The notes beneath the pieces were generated by a model. The model searched no databases. It had not been told where the DNA came from and worked only from the letters and a program-made list of their open reading frames with translations. Positions 38,443 through 47,438 of a stretch of 64,000 nucleotides of DNA are shown here, one piece after another. Source of the DNA: an uncultured Hoeflea sp. (GTDB lineage Bacteria; Pseudomonadota; Alphaproteobacteria; Rhizobiales; Rhizobiaceae). Position 1 is the stretch's first letter. Each line of letters opens with the position of its first letter. The translations under genes were made by a program, and so were the position numbers. The stretch spans positions 1,240,001 through 1,304,000 of the forward strand of contig NZ_CANMVK010000001.1 in the NCBI RefSeq assembly GCF_947501405.1, given 5' to 3'.

Positions 38443-38583
38443 TTACAGGGCGCGTCGCGCAGCGAATGGGATATCGCTACGGACCATGCCAATGTCGCTC
38501 AACTCACGCTCGGAGAGCCTGTTCAGCTCGGAGCAGGTCTCGCGATATTTGCGCCAGCTGGCGTAGGAGCGGATCAATTTCAT
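38443..38583 (-). CDS. Small DUF1127 protein 3, linked to CuckOO-like sRNA
   Basis: A 46-residue basic protein (MKLIRSYASWRKYRETCSEL ... ERELSDIGMVRSDIPFAARR). The ATG at 38583 follows AAAAGGAGAG. It is closest to DUF1127 protein 2. Its stop codon lies 13 nt before the first of three anti-SD hairpins, the same order as Rhodobacter ccaF1 followed by CcsR RNAs. CcaF1 there is an RNA-binding protein that influences maturation and stability of the linked sRNAs; a like role is inferred here. Confidence 0.9.
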   Translation of the reverse strand: MKLIRSYASWRKYRETCSELNRLSERELSDIGMVRSDIPFAARRAL

Positions 38584-38647
38584 GGAAACTCTCCTTTTGT
38601 CCCGCTGTTGATTTTCGAAGCGCCACCGTGGCGTTCCGATGTTTGGA

Positions 38648-38676
38648 AGATAGGGTCTTTCAATCGATTTGTGCAG
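38648..38676 (-). promoter_or_regulatory. Promoter-like element of DUF1127 gene 3 and sRNA
   Basis: Minus strand: CTGCAC (38676-38671), 17 nt, CTATCT (38653-38648), embedded in TGCACTGCACAAATCGA. The -10-like box lies 65 bases before the ATG at 38583. Same layout as elements 1 and 2. The conserved part GCACTGCACAA could be a regulator site (a LysR-type protein such as VtlR/LsrB activates DUF1127 genes in Brucella and relatives) or the -35 region itself. Confidence 0.65.
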
Positions 38677-38842
38677 TGCAAAAAACTCATGGAAGCCATT
38701 CGGTATTTGCATGGCTAAATGATGATCCATGCCGAATTGCCTAACCAACAGGCAATAACCGCTGTAGGCTCCGGTTTACGCCTGATTTGCCGGCATTGCG
38801 GCAATTGGGAGTTGGTGTAACCTGACGCTGCGACATCGGCTG

Positions 38843-39973
38843 GTGAAAAGACGGGAACTTGGTGTGTTACGCAGATATCTGGCGCGGGAGATCGAGAACT
38901 GGACCAAGAACGGGCTGCTGGAGCCCGGGCAGGGTGCTGCGCTTTTGGCAGATCATGACCGGCGGCACTCCGGGTTTAGCCTGTCGGGCGTGCTCGGCGT
39001 GCTTGCCGCAGTGCTGTTTGGCGCGGCTGTCATCGCGCTGGTGGCCGCAAACTGGGAATTGATTGCCCGGCCGCTGCGGGTGGCGATGATCGTCGCAATG
39101 ATTGTCGTCGGGCTTGCCATTGCCGTTGTGGCGCGCAGGCGTGATTTTGGCTGGATTGCCGAAGCTGCTCTCGTCTTTACGCTGCTAAGCTATGGCGCGG
39201 GGATCGCGCTTGTGGGGCAGATGTATCACTTGAGTGGCGATGAGGCCGCTTTCATGCTGGCCTGGACAATCGGCGCGCTGGTTGTCGCATTGAGTTTTTC
39301 CTCGGCATTCGCCGCCATCGCCGCCGGATTGCTGGGGCTTGGTTACTTCTTCGCCGAAGCGGAGATCTGGGGCAGGGCGGTCGAGGCTTCCAATGCAGCG
39401 GCCTATCTCCATGTTCCTCTGGTCGCGATTGCCATTGCGGCTGCCGCCTTGCGGACGGAATCAAAAGTGGCAGGGCATCTTGCAGCGCTGCTGGTTGTCG
39501 GATGGGCCATGTGGTTGTTTTCCGAACGATTCGGAGGCGATCCGGGTTATCTGCTGGCTGTGTTGGGGGCTATCGCCTTTGCCGCGGGATCGCTGGTTCC
39601 GGCGGTCTACCAGCGCTTGGGCGGCCCGCATGGCGTTGCCTCGGTTTACGGAACCGTGATGCTGTTGGCCGGTCTGGGTGTGATTCAAGGTGATCTGAGT
39701 GGCGACAATCTGGTTCTTGAAATCGCCATGGCCGTGCTGATTTTAGGAGCCAGTGTCGCGGTGCTGGCAATTGCCGGCCGCGACAATCAGTCGATCCGGC
39801 GGTTTGCCTATGTCGCCTTTGCCGCGGAAACCATTTATGTGGTCAGCGAAACGCTGGGCTCGCTGATCGGCAGTTCGGGCTTCCTGTTCCTGGGCGGTCT
39901 GACGCTGGCGATCATCGCCTATCTGGTGATGCGGGTGGAAAGACGTTTCAACGCCAAGCGGGAGCAAACCTGA
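38843..39973 (+). CDS. DUF2157 multi-pass membrane protein
   Basis: A 376-residue protein starting at GTG 38843. A short cytoplasmic N-terminus (LARYLAREIENW-like helix, then NGLLEPGQGAALLADHD) is followed by about 10-11 hydrophobic helices, the DUF2157 layout. Function of the family is unknown. Its TGA overlaps the ATG of the next gene (TGATG at 39971-39975), and a DUF2157 gene followed by a GDYXXLXY-protein gene is a recurring bacterial pair, suggesting the two proteins work together in the membrane. Confidence 0.82.
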   Translation: MKRRELGVLRRYLAREIENWTKNGLLEPGQGAALLADHDRRHSGFSLSGVLGVLAAVLFGAAVIALVAANWELIARPLRVAMIVAMIVVGLAIAVVARRRDFGWIAEAALVFTLLSYGAGIALVGQMYHLSGDEAAFMLAWTIGALVVALSFSSAFAAIAAGLLGLGYFFAEAEIWGRAVEASNAAAYLHVPLVAIAIAAAALRTESKVAGHLAALLVVGWAMWLFSERFGGDPGYLLAVLGAIAFAAGSLVPAVYQRLGGPHGVASVYGTVMLLAGLGVIQGDLSGDNLVLEIAMAVLILGASVAVLAIAGRDNQSIRRFAYVAFAAETIYVVSETLGSLIGSSGFLFLGGLTLAIIAYLVMRVERRFNAKREQT

Positions 39974-40578
39974 TGCGTTTTCTTCGCACCCTGCGGGCTC
40001 CGCTCAATCCGGTGATCGCGGCGTTGGTCTCGGCCTGCGTGTTAATCGGCACGCTGGCGGTTATGATCGAGAGCCGGGCGTCGATCCTGCGCCATGGCGA
40101 GGAAATCGTGCTCAAGACGGCGCCAGTGGATCCACGCGACCTGATGCGCGGCGATTATGTCCGTCTTCGTTATGAGGACATTTCCACCGTCGATATCGCG
40201 CTCATTACTGGTCAGTGGCCGGAGAAAGACCGGATGGCGCCCCTGTGGTTGACCCTGGTCGCAGGTGAAGACGGGCTGGCCGATGTCATAGAGGTTTCCA
40301 CCGAACGGCCATCCACGCGCGCCGAGGGCGAGGTGGTGCTCAAGAGCAAGCCGGAGAGATTGCGTGCGGCGTCCAAATCGGGCGCGCGTACCGGGAGTTA
40401 CAATCTCACATTCGGCATTGAGCGCTACTACGTGCCTGAAGGCGAGGGGCTTGAGATCGAGAAGGCGCGCAATCAGGAGCGCACCACCGTCGCGGTGCGC
40501 GTATCCGAGGATGGCGAGGCGCAGATAGCGAGGCTGATGATCGATGGCGAAACGCTCTATGCAGAGCCGCTTTATTGA
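39973..40578 (+). CDS. GDYXXLXY-motif membrane-anchored protein
   Basis: A 201-residue protein with one N-terminal membrane helix (PVIAALVSACVLIGTLAVMI) and a soluble, probably periplasmic domain. The family motif appears as MRGDYVRLRYEDIS (residues ~57-70), followed by the segment GIERYYVPEGEGLEIEKARN. The function is unknown. It overlaps the stop codon of the DUF2157 gene and should be translated with it. Confidence 0.82.
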   Translation: MRFLRTLRAPLNPVIAALVSACVLIGTLAVMIESRASILRHGEEIVLKTAPVDPRDLMRGDYVRLRYEDISTVDIALITGQWPEKDRMAPLWLTLVAGEDGLADVIEVSTERPSTRAEGEVVLKSKPERLRAASKSGARTGSYNLTFGIERYYVPEGEGLEIEKARNQERTTVAVRVSEDGEAQIARLMIDGETLYAEPLY

Positions 40579-40730
40579 TCGTTTCCCCGGGGCTTATGGC
40601 GAAACCGGCATCGATGGTCAAAAACCGTGGCTCCCGTGGCGATTTTTCCTTTGATCGCCGTCAATCGGGTGATATAGACCGACCGCGTTCAGGGCCGCCC
40701 TTGCGCGAGCGGTGGTTTGCGGCCTACTGA

Positions 40731-40815
<85 letters not shown>

Positions 40816-40998
40816 ATTACAGTTCGCCCAAACCACCAGTGGACGGGGGTTTGAGGCAGGACAAGTGCAAGGTGGCAATCAGCCGGCCCGACCGGTTCAA
40901 AGCCATTGATGAAGAATGCCACAAGCGACGCCGGAAATCCGGCCCAGTCGCGGGGCCAACCCGAACGGTCGCAGTCGCGACGAAATGAAGGTTTGAAC

Positions 40999-42420
40999 AT
41001 GCAGGTAACCGAAACGCTTGCCGAAGGGCTGAAGCGCGAATTGAAAGTGGTTGTCCCGGCCAAGGACATGGAAGCGCAGCTCAACGAAAAGCTGGCTGAT
41101 GCTAAGGGCAAGATGCGGATCAACGGATTCCGCCCTGGCAAGGTGCCGATCTCGCACATCAAGAAAGTCTATGGCCGATCGATGATGGCGCAGATGGTCA
41201 ACGAGATGATCCAGGAAAAGCCCAACTCGATCCTGTCCGAGCGCGGCGAGAAGGCTGCCACCCAGCCCGAAATCTCGATGACCGAGGACGAGAAGGAAGC
41301 CGAGGAAATCCTCACATGCGCCGCCGATTTCGAATTCACCATGGCCTATGAGGTGATCCCGGATTTCACGGTCGCCGACATGTCGAGCTTCAAGGTGGTG
41401 CGCGAGGTCGTTGACGTACCGGCCGAGGAAGTCGAGGAGCAGGTGCTTCGGGTTGCCGAAAACAGCCGCAGCTACGAGCCCAAGAAGGGCAAGGCGGCCG
41501 AAGGCGACAAGGTCACGGTCGACTATCTGGGCAAGGTTGACGGCGAACCCTTCGAGGGTGGCGCTGATCAGGACGCCGAACTGGTGATCGGCTCCAACCG
41601 CTTCATTCCCGGCTTTGAAGAACAGCTCGTTGGCGCCAAGGCCGGCGACGAGAAGGTGATCAAAGTCACTTTCCCCGAAGACTATCAGGCGGCGCATCTG
41701 GCCGGCAAGGAAGCCACGTTTGACATCACCGTCAAGGCTGTGGCCGCTCCCGGCGATCTGGAAATTAACGACGAAGTCGCAAAGTCGCTGGGCCTGGAAT
41801 CAGCCGACAAGCTGCGCGAAATCGTCAAGTCGCAGATCGAAAGCCAGTATGGTCAGGTCACACGTCAGAAGCTCAAGCGGCAGATCCTCGATCAGCTTGA
41901 TGAGGCTCACAAGTTCGATTCGCCCTCCAAGCTGGTCGATGCCGAATTTGAAAACATCTGGCGCCAGATCAACCAGGAACTGACCGACAACGGCAAGACC
42001 TTCGAGGACGAGGACACCACCGAGGAAGCCGCGCGCGAAGAGTACCGCAAGCTTGCCGAGCGCCGGGTGCGTCTTGGTCTGGTGTTGTCGAAGATCGGCG
42101 AAGATGCCGGCGTTCAGGTGAGCGACGAGGAACTTCAGCGTTCGCTGTTCGAACAGGTGCGCAAGTTCCCGGGTCAGGAACAGGAAATCTACGAATATTT
42201 CCAGAAAACCCCGGGTGCCGTGGCCTCGCTGCGCGCTCCGATCTTTGAAGAAAAGACCATCGATCACATGATGACCGTGATCGATGTGACCGACAAAGCG
42301 GTGAGCAAGGAAGAGCTGATGGCCGACGACGAGGCCGAAGCCGCCGAAGAAAAGCCCAAGCCCAAAAAGAAGGCGCCGGCCAAGAAAAAGGCCGCCAAGA
42401 AGGACGCCGCTGCCGAATAA
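40999..42420 (+). CDS. tig: Trigger factor
   Basis: Ribosome-bound chaperone with peptidyl-prolyl isomerase activity that receives nascent chains. The ATG at 40999 gives 473 residues ([20 protein letters not shown]). The N-terminal ribosome-binding loop shows the signature [17 protein letters not shown] (residues ~43-59), the FKBP-type PPIase domain spans ~155-255 ([18 protein letters not shown]), and the rest is the helical chaperone domain. The end is a Lys/Ala-rich tail typical of alphaproteobacterial homologues. The frame stays open upstream to 40906 but without family resemblance. Confidence 0.96.
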   Translation: MQVTETLAEGLKRELKVVVPAKDMEAQLNEKLADAKGKMRINGFRPGKVPISHIKKVYGRSMMAQMVNEMIQEKPNSILSERGEKAATQPEISMTEDEKEAEEILTCAADFEFTMAYEVIPDFTVADMSSFKVVREVVDVPAEEVEEQVLRVAENSRSYEPKKGKAAEGDKVTVDYLGKVDGEPFEGGADQDAELVIGSNRFIPGFEEQLVGAKAGDEKVIKVTFPEDYQAAHLAGKEATFDITVKAVAAPGDLEINDEVAKSLGLESADKLREIVKSQIESQYGQVTRQKLKRQILDQLDEAHKFDSPSKLVDAEFENIWRQINQELTDNGKTFEDEDTTEEAAREEYRKLAERRVRLGLVLSKIGEDAGVQVSDEELQRSLFEQVRKFPGQEQEIYEYFQKTPGAVASLRAPIFEEKTIDHMMTVIDVTDKAVSKEELMADDEAEAAEEKPKPKKKAPAKKKAAKKDAAAE

Positions 42421-42448
42421 GCGTCAGCCACATCTTGCAAAATCCAAT

Positions 42449-42480
42449 GAACGCCGGAATCTGATCAGATCCCGGCGTTC
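42449..42480. terminator. Terminator-like hairpin after tig
   Basis: GAACGCCGG (42449-42457) pairs with CCGGCGTTC (42472-42480); after one mismatch the inner ATCT/AGAT extends it. It is followed by TTGCGTTTGTCG, a weak T-rich tail. It begins 29 bases after the tig stop codon and precedes the palindromic element before radC. Confidence 0.7.
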
Positions 42481-42620
42481 TTGCGTTTGTCGCACGCTGT
42501 TTCGGCTTCGGTTTAACCGCGCGGCAGCGGCCGCCACGTCATGAATGAAGTGAAGCCGTTGCGGCGGACATGCAAGAGATGGCCGGCCAATCCCGGGATT
42601 GATGCGGCACATCCGGGGAC

Positions 42621-42720
42621 TACAGCGCCGCGCATCCAATTGGATGCGCAAAGGACGCTGTAACACTTTGAAAGAATGCATGTCGCGCTCAATTGAATCC
42701 AATTGAGCGCGACATGCATT
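42621..42720. repeat. Rhizobial-style palindromic intergenic element (RIME-like)
   Basis: Two large palindromes in 100 bases. The first (42621-42662) has outer arms TACAGCG/CGCTGTA around the perfect 20-bp palindrome GCGCATCCAATTGGATGCGC (42630-42649). The second (42675-42720) is a perfect 21-bp inverted repeat with a 4-nt centre AATC. They are joined by the spacer ACACTTTGAAAG. From memory, this order (palindrome, CGCTGTARCACTTTGAA, palindrome) is a repeated intergenic motif in rhizobial genomes, where palindrome arms vary but pairing is kept. It ends 4 bases before the radC stop codon and may act as an mRNA 3' structure for radC. Confidence 0.75.
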
Positions 42721-42724
42721 AGCG

Positions 42725-43615
42725 TCAGATCAGTTTCAGGCCCTTGAGGCTGGCATGGCCGTTTTTGCCGATGATGATGTGATCATGCACGGTGATGCCG
42801 AGTGGCCGGGCGGTGTCGATGATCAGCTTGGTCATCTCAATATCGGCGCGTGAGGGCGTTGGGTCCCCGGACGGATGGTTGTGGACCAGGATGATTGCGG
42901 TGGCGGATAGTTCCAGCGCCCGCTTGACGACCTCACGGGGATAGACCGGCGTATGGTCGACGGTGCCGGTCTGCTGCACCTCATCGGCGATCAGCGCGTT
43001 CTTCTTGTCTAAAAACAGCACCCGGAACTGCTCGCGGGCTTCGAACGCCATCGCCGCTCGACAATATTCAATCACCGATGACCAGGAGGCGAGCACCTGA
43101 CGGTCCTTGAGTTCACCCTTGAGCATGCGGTGGGCGATGGAGGCAACCAGCTTGAGATCGGTGGCGACACTGTCGCCAACCCCCTTCACCTCGGTAAGCA
43201 AATGACTAGGAGCCCCCAGCACTTCCGGCAGCGAGCCGAAGCGGGTCAGAAGCGCCTTGGCGATCGGCTTGGTGTCGCGGCGTGGAATCAGCCTGAACAG
43301 CAGCAGTTCCAGCAATTCGTAATCGGCCAGCGCCCGGTCGCCGCCATCGCGAAAACGCTGCCGCAGCCGGTCGCGATGGCCGTGATAATGCTCTTCCGGC
43401 GCGGGCGTGCGCGTTGGGTCTGTTGCCATCGCCTGGCCGCTGGTTCGGCTTTGGCGGGTTTCGGCAAAAAAGCTGCGCTCGTCATGATCACCGTGCTCGG
43501 TGCTGACGGGTTCAGCGGAACCTGCGTTGGGTTCAGCCTCTACGCCGGGGCCATTGTTGTCGCCCGGATCCTTCAGGCCGTCTTCCTTCAGACCTGGGCG
43601 GCGGCGTGGCGTCAT
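42725..43615 (-). CDS. radC: RadC/JAB-domain DNA repair-family protein
   Basis: A 296-residue protein. The start at 43615 overlaps the map stop codon as ATGA, so it is probably translationally coupled to map; the first ~75 residues are variable and disordered, and an internal ATG ([20 protein letters not shown]) is possible. The helix-hairpin-helix region ([18 protein letters not shown]) is followed by the MPN/JAB domain with the metal motif [14 protein letters not shown]. RadC was named for DNA repair, but the biochemical role of the family remains uncertain. Confidence 0.9.
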   Translation of the reverse strand: MTPRRRPGLKEDGLKDPGDNNGPGVEAEPNAGSAEPVSTEHGDHDERSFFAETRQSRTSGQAMATDPTRTPAPEEHYHGHRDRLRQRFRDGGDRALADYELLELLLFRLIPRRDTKPIAKALLTRFGSLPEVLGAPSHLLTEVKGVGDSVATDLKLVASIAHRMLKGELKDRQVLASWSSVIEYCRAAMAFEAREQFRVLFLDKKNALIADEVQQTGTVDHTPVYPREVVKRALELSATAIILVHNHPSGDPTPSRADIEMTKLIIDTARPLGITVHDHIIIGKNGHASLKGLKLI

Positions 43616-44439
43616 GCAGGCAGGCCGGGACGGTCCAACCCGGCGGGCGACAGGGTGAAGATTTCGCAGCCGGTCTCGGTTACTCCAATGGTGTGTTCGT
43701 ACTGGGCCGAAAGCGAGCGGTCGCGGGTGACCGCGGTCCATCCGTCGGACAAGACTTTTACGTGCGGGCGGCCAAGATTGATCATCGGCTCGATGGTGAA
43801 GATCATGCCCGGCCGCATTTCCGGACCCTCGCTGGCCCGGCCGTAATGCAGGATGTTGGGGGCATCGTGAAACAGCCGGCCGAGGCCGTGGCCGCAGAAA
43901 TCGCGGACCACCGAGCACCGTTGCGCCTCCGCATAGGTTTGAATTGCCTCTCCGATGGCGCCGGTGCGGGCGCCGGGTTTGACGGCCTCAATGCCCAGCA
44001 TCAGCGATTTCTGGGTGATCTCCAGAAGCCGTTCGGCGGCGCGTTTGATTTCGCCCACTGGGTACATTCGGCTGGAATCGCCATGCCAGCCGTCAAGCAC
44101 ATAGGTCACGTCGATATTGACGATCTCGCCTTCGCGCAGCGGCTTGTCGTTGGGGATGCCGTGGCAGACCACATGATTGATCGAGGTGCAGCAGGATTTG
44201 GTATAGCCGCGGTAGTTCAAGGTCGCGGGCAGGGCACCGTGATCCTGGCCGAATTCGAACACGAAGCGGTCAATCTCGTTGGTGGTGAGGCCCGGCTCTA
44301 CGCGTGCGGCGAGTTCGTCGAGACAACGCGCGGTCAACTGGCTGGCCTTGCGCATGCCCTCAAATCCTTCGGGGCCGTAAAGGCGGATTTGGCCGGTGTT
44401 TTTCATCGGGGCCGAATTGGCTTCGATATAGGTAACCAT
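43612..44439 (-). CDS. map: Methionine aminopeptidase, type I
   Basis: Removes the N-terminal Met from nascent proteins, using a two-metal site. The 275-residue product shows metal-ligand segments [32 protein letters not shown] (two Asp), [25 protein letters not shown] and YEHTIGV. The start [20 protein letters not shown] is the one with a continuous family match. It overlaps radC downstream by 4 bases (ATGA). Confidence 0.96.
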   Translation of the reverse strand: MVTYIEANSAPMKNTGQIRLYGPEGFEGMRKASQLTARCLDELAARVEPGLTTNEIDRFVFEFGQDHGALPATLNYRGYTKSCCTSINHVVCHGIPNDKPLREGEIVNIDVTYVLDGWHGDSSRMYPVGEIKRAAERLLEITQKSLMLGIEAVKPGARTGAIGEAIQTYAEAQRCSVVRDFCGHGLGRLFHDAPNILHYGRASEGPEMRPGMIFTIEPMINLGRPHVKVLSDGWTAVTRDRSLSAQYEHTIGVTETGCEIFTLSPAGLDRPGLPA

Positions 44440-44485
44440 GTCAGGCTCGCTTTGCTTCAGATCGTCGGCCGCCTCCGGCCGATGC

Positions 44486-45208
44486 TCATGATACGCTGTT
44501 CAGGTTGGGTTCCTCAATGGGAACGATGGTTTCAGCGCGAATTTCGTCAACTGTGATTTTGCATCCAATGGCGCAGGCTTCAACCCCGCGTTTCATGGCC
44601 CGGTCAAAGGCCCTTGCGTAGACCGGATCGAGATCGCGGCACAGTTTCATCCGGTCGACATCGCCGCGCTGTATCAGATAGACCATGATGGCGCGATGAC
44701 CGGCCTCGGCCATGTCGCCCAATTCTTCAAGATGCTTGGCGCCGCGGGCGGTTACGCTGTCGGGAAATTCCGCAAGGCCGGGCCCGCGGCGATAATGTAC
44801 ATTCTTGACCTCGACATAGGCGCGGCCGAGACGCTCGTCGCTTAGCAGGATGTCGATCCGGGAATTCAGCCCGTATTTCTGTTCGCGCTTCATGGCGGAA
44901 TATTGCCCGAGCGATCCGATCAGGCCCTGGCCTATGGCCTCTTCGACCAACCGGTTGGGGCGTCCGGTGTTGATCCCTACCAAGGTGCCGTCTGCCTCGA
45001 CCAGTTCCAGCGCATGGCGGTACTTGCGGGTGCCGGTCGTGTGCTCCGTCAGATAAATCCGCGAGCCCGGCGCGGTCAGACCGAGCATCGATCCAGTGTT
45101 GGGACAAGAACCGGTGATGGCCTCGCCGCCGTCCAGATGCGCATCGAACAAGAAGCGCTTGTAGCGGCGAACCAGTGTGGCGGGGATCAGGGGCGGCTCG
45201 AACTTCAT
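44486..45208 (-). CDS. sfsA: SfsA-family (sugar fermentation stimulation) nuclease-like protein
   Basis: The 240-residue product matches SfsA throughout: [65 protein letters not shown] and [20 protein letters not shown]. The D...EVK arrangement is of the PD-(D/E)XK nuclease type. E. coli SfsA was described as affecting maltose metabolism genes and nonspecific DNA binding; the real role is open. It lies upstream of map on the same strand (46 bases apart). Confidence 0.93.
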   Translation of the reverse strand: MKFEPPLIPATLVRRYKRFLFDAHLDGGEAITGSCPNTGSMLGLTAPGSRIYLTEHTTGTRKYRHALELVEADGTLVGINTGRPNRLVEEAIGQGLIGSLGQYSAMKREQKYGLNSRIDILLSDERLGRAYVEVKNVHYRRGPGLAEFPDSVTARGAKHLEELGDMAEAGHRAIMVYLIQRGDVDRMKLCRDLDPVYARAFDRAMKRGVEACAIGCKITVDEIRAETIVPIEEPNLNSVS

Positions 45209-45279
45209 GCGGGCGGCGAATAGCAGGCTTTGGCGTTAGCGGCAAACCTGCCGGACCCGACCCGTGAGTTTGCTTACGC

Positions 45280-45383
45280 TAGCGCATCTCCACTCGAAGT
45301 TGGGTCAGAAATTGCTGCCGCTCGCGATGCTCGCCCGCATTTTCTGACACGCTACTGATTCAAGCTGAAGTGGAATTGCGCTA
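45280..45383. repeat. Imperfect palindromic element containing the phaC stop codon
   Basis: Outer arms TAGCGCATCTCCACT (45280-45294) and AGTGGAATTGCGCTA (45369-45383) are imperfect inverted repeats; inner arms GTCAGAAATTGC (45304-45315) and GCATTTTCTGAC (45337-45348) pair at 11 of 12 positions. The whole could fold as a ~104-nt hairpin in the phaC transcript. The last three bases of the element are the phaC stop codon (TAG on the minus strand). It resembles rhizobial intergenic palindromic elements in style and differs in sequence from the one next to radC. Confidence 0.65.
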
Positions 45384-47276
45384 GACCCGCGCCCGCACAT
45401 AGGAACCCGGTGCGGCTTCGATCGGCTTGAGCTTCTTGCCGCCCGGCTTGCGTGCTGGAACCTCCGCATCCGAGTTGGCGCGGATCCATTCATGCCAGTG
45501 CGGCCACCAGGAGCCCGGGGTCTCGGTGGCGCCGGCCACCCAATCGTCGAACTCGGCGTCTTTCGGTCCATCAGTCCAGTACTGGTATTTGCCGGCCGCC
45601 GGCGGATTGACGACACCGGCAATGTGGCCGGAACCGGCCATCACATAGGTGACGTCACCGCCAAACAGCTTGCCGCCGATATAGGCCGAACGGGCAGGGG
45701 CGATGTGATCTTCTCTGGCCGCCAGATTGTAGATCGGGATCTTGACGTCAGAGAGTTTGAGCGTCTTGCCGGCAAGCTCCATCTTGTCTTGCGACAGGTT
45801 GTTCTCAAGGTAGCAGTTGCGCAGGTAGTAGGAATGATTGGCCGCAGGCATCCGGGTGGCGTCGGAATTCCAGTAGAGCAGATCAAAGGGCATCGGATCC
45901 TTGCCCTTCAAGTAATTGTTGACGACATAGGGCCAGATCAGATCCGACGCGCGCAGCATGTTGAACGCCGTGGCCATCTTCGAGCCGTCGAGATAGCCGC
46001 TCTTTTGCATCGAGGTTTCGATGGCGGCGATCTGGTCTTCGTCGACGAACACCTTGAGATCGCCCGCATGGGTGAAATCGGTCTGGGTGGTGAAGAAGGT
46101 CGCCGTGGCGATGCGCTTGTCTTTCTCCTGGGCATGCAGAGCGAGCGTGGCGGCCAGCAATGTGCCGCCGACACAATAACCGATGGCGTTGACCTGTTTT
46201 TCGCCAGTCGACGCCTCGATGGTGTCGAGCGCGAAGGAGATGCCTTCACGTGAATAGGCCTCCCAATCCTTGTCGGCATGCCGCTCGTCGGGATTGACCC
46301 AGGAGATCACGAACACGGTATGGCCCTGTTCGACCGCCCATTTGATGAACGACTTCTTGGGATTGAGATCGAGAATGTAGAACTTGTTGATCCAGGGCGG
46401 TACGATCAGAAGCGGGCGTTTGAGCACCGTGTCGGTTTTGGGATCGTACTGGATGATCTGGCAGACATCGTCCTGGGCGACAACCTGGCCTTCGGAGACG
46501 GCGATGTTTTCGCCGACGGCGAATTTCGAGGCATCGGACTGGCGCAGCTTGAGCTCGCCGCGCCCGGCGGTGATGTCCTCGGCCAGCATATGCATGCCGC
46601 GCACCAGGTTTTCGCCATTGGTGGCCACCGTCTCCTTGTAGAGCTCGGGATTGGTGATCAGGAAATTGGCCGGCGACAGCGCGCTGGTGACCTGTTTGAT
46701 GTAAAACTCGGCCTTGTGACGGGTCCGTTCGTCGAGGCCATCGCTTTCGGCGACCAGCCTGTTGGCCCAGTCGGATGTGACGAAATAGGCGTTCTTCATC
46801 AGCTCGAAAAACGGGTTTTGTTCCCAGTCGGGATCGGAAAACCGCTTGTCGGCGGGCTTTGAGGGCGGCTTGGCCTGGGTCTCGGCATCGATGTTGGACA
46901 TGCGCTGCATCGATTCGTTCCACATGCCGAAATAGCTGGTCAGCAGCGATGTTTGGGCTTCGATGGCGCGTTTGGGATCGGACAGCCAGTATTCGCCAAC
47001 CTTGGAGAAGGTCTTGACCATGTCGGCCATGGGCTCGGAAACGGTATCGACAACTTCTCCCTTTTCGCGCGGTTCGATCCATGCCGAAGCCGCCTTGCCG
47101 AGTTCCTCGAGCATGCGCGCGACATTTCGGGCGAAGGCTTCGGGGTCTTTGACAACATAGGCCTCAACCGGTGTTGCGCCATCAGACCCGCCATCGGCAT
47201 GCCCCTTGGACTGGCCGTTTTGGGACTGGCCGTTTTGGGTGGATGTGTCTGCAGTGGTCTTGCCCTTGCCCGCCAT
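45381..47276 (-). CDS. phaC: Class I poly(3-hydroxyalkanoate) synthase
   Basis: Polymerises 3-hydroxyacyl-CoA into polyhydroxyalkanoate storage granules. The product is 631 residues, long for class I because of a Ser/Gln/Lys-rich start. The catalytic triad can be read: Cys368 in the lipase-like box IGYCVGGTLLA, Asp523 in AAREDHIAPARSA, His551 in AGSGHIAGVVNPP. The N-terminal domain has KTDTVLKRPLLIVPPWINKF leading into the alpha/beta hydrolase core. The ATG has a strong GAGGAGG site. No phaA/B/R lies in the window. Its stop codon is part of a palindromic element. Confidence 0.95.
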   Translation of the reverse strand: MAGKGKTTADTSTQNGQSQNGQSKGHADGGSDGATPVEAYVVKDPEAFARNVARMLEELGKAASAWIEPREKGEVVDTVSEPMADMVKTFSKVGEYWLSDPKRAIEAQTSLLTSYFGMWNESMQRMSNIDAETQAKPPSKPADKRFSDPDWEQNPFFELMKNAYFVTSDWANRLVAESDGLDERTRHKAEFYIKQVTSALSPANFLITNPELYKETVATNGENLVRGMHMLAEDITAGRGELKLRQSDASKFAVGENIAVSEGQVVAQDDVCQIIQYDPKTDTVLKRPLLIVPPWINKFYILDLNPKKSFIKWAVEQGHTVFVISWVNPDERHADKDWEAYSREGISFALDTIEASTGEKQVNAIGYCVGGTLLAATLALHAQEKDKRIATATFFTTQTDFTHAGDLKVFVDEDQIAAIETSMQKSGYLDGSKMATAFNMLRASDLIWPYVVNNYLKGKDPMPFDLLYWNSDATRMPAANHSYYLRNCYLENNLSQDKMELAGKTLKLSDVKIPIYNLAAREDHIAPARSAYIGGKLFGGDVTYVMAGSGHIAGVVNPPAAGKYQYWTDGPKDAEFDDWVAGATETPGSWWPHWHEWIRANSDAEVPARKPGGKKLKPIEAAPGSYVRARV

Positions 47277-47438
47277 GACGGCGTCTCCTCCTCAGAGTCT
47301 GGAGGTTGCCTCCAAACCCTCTTCTGCCTTAAATCGGCTTCGTTGCGGTGCTATGCGCACTATCCAGCACATGCAGTCCTTGATACGGACTTTTTTTGTC
47401 CATGTCATGACCGCCATTGGGTGGAGACCGGAAAACAC

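Noticed and set aside
38224-38718. Plus-strand open frame across the DUF1127/sRNA locus
   Set aside because: It runs antisense through three hairpins and a DUF1127 gene, has low-complexity Gly/Arg content and no ribosome site.
47375-47397. Terminator-like AGTCC/GGACT hairpin followed by T tract before the lipoprotein gene
   Set aside because: The stem is only 5 bp, and no transcript needing termination in that direction is apparent; probably chance, or at most a weak leader structure.
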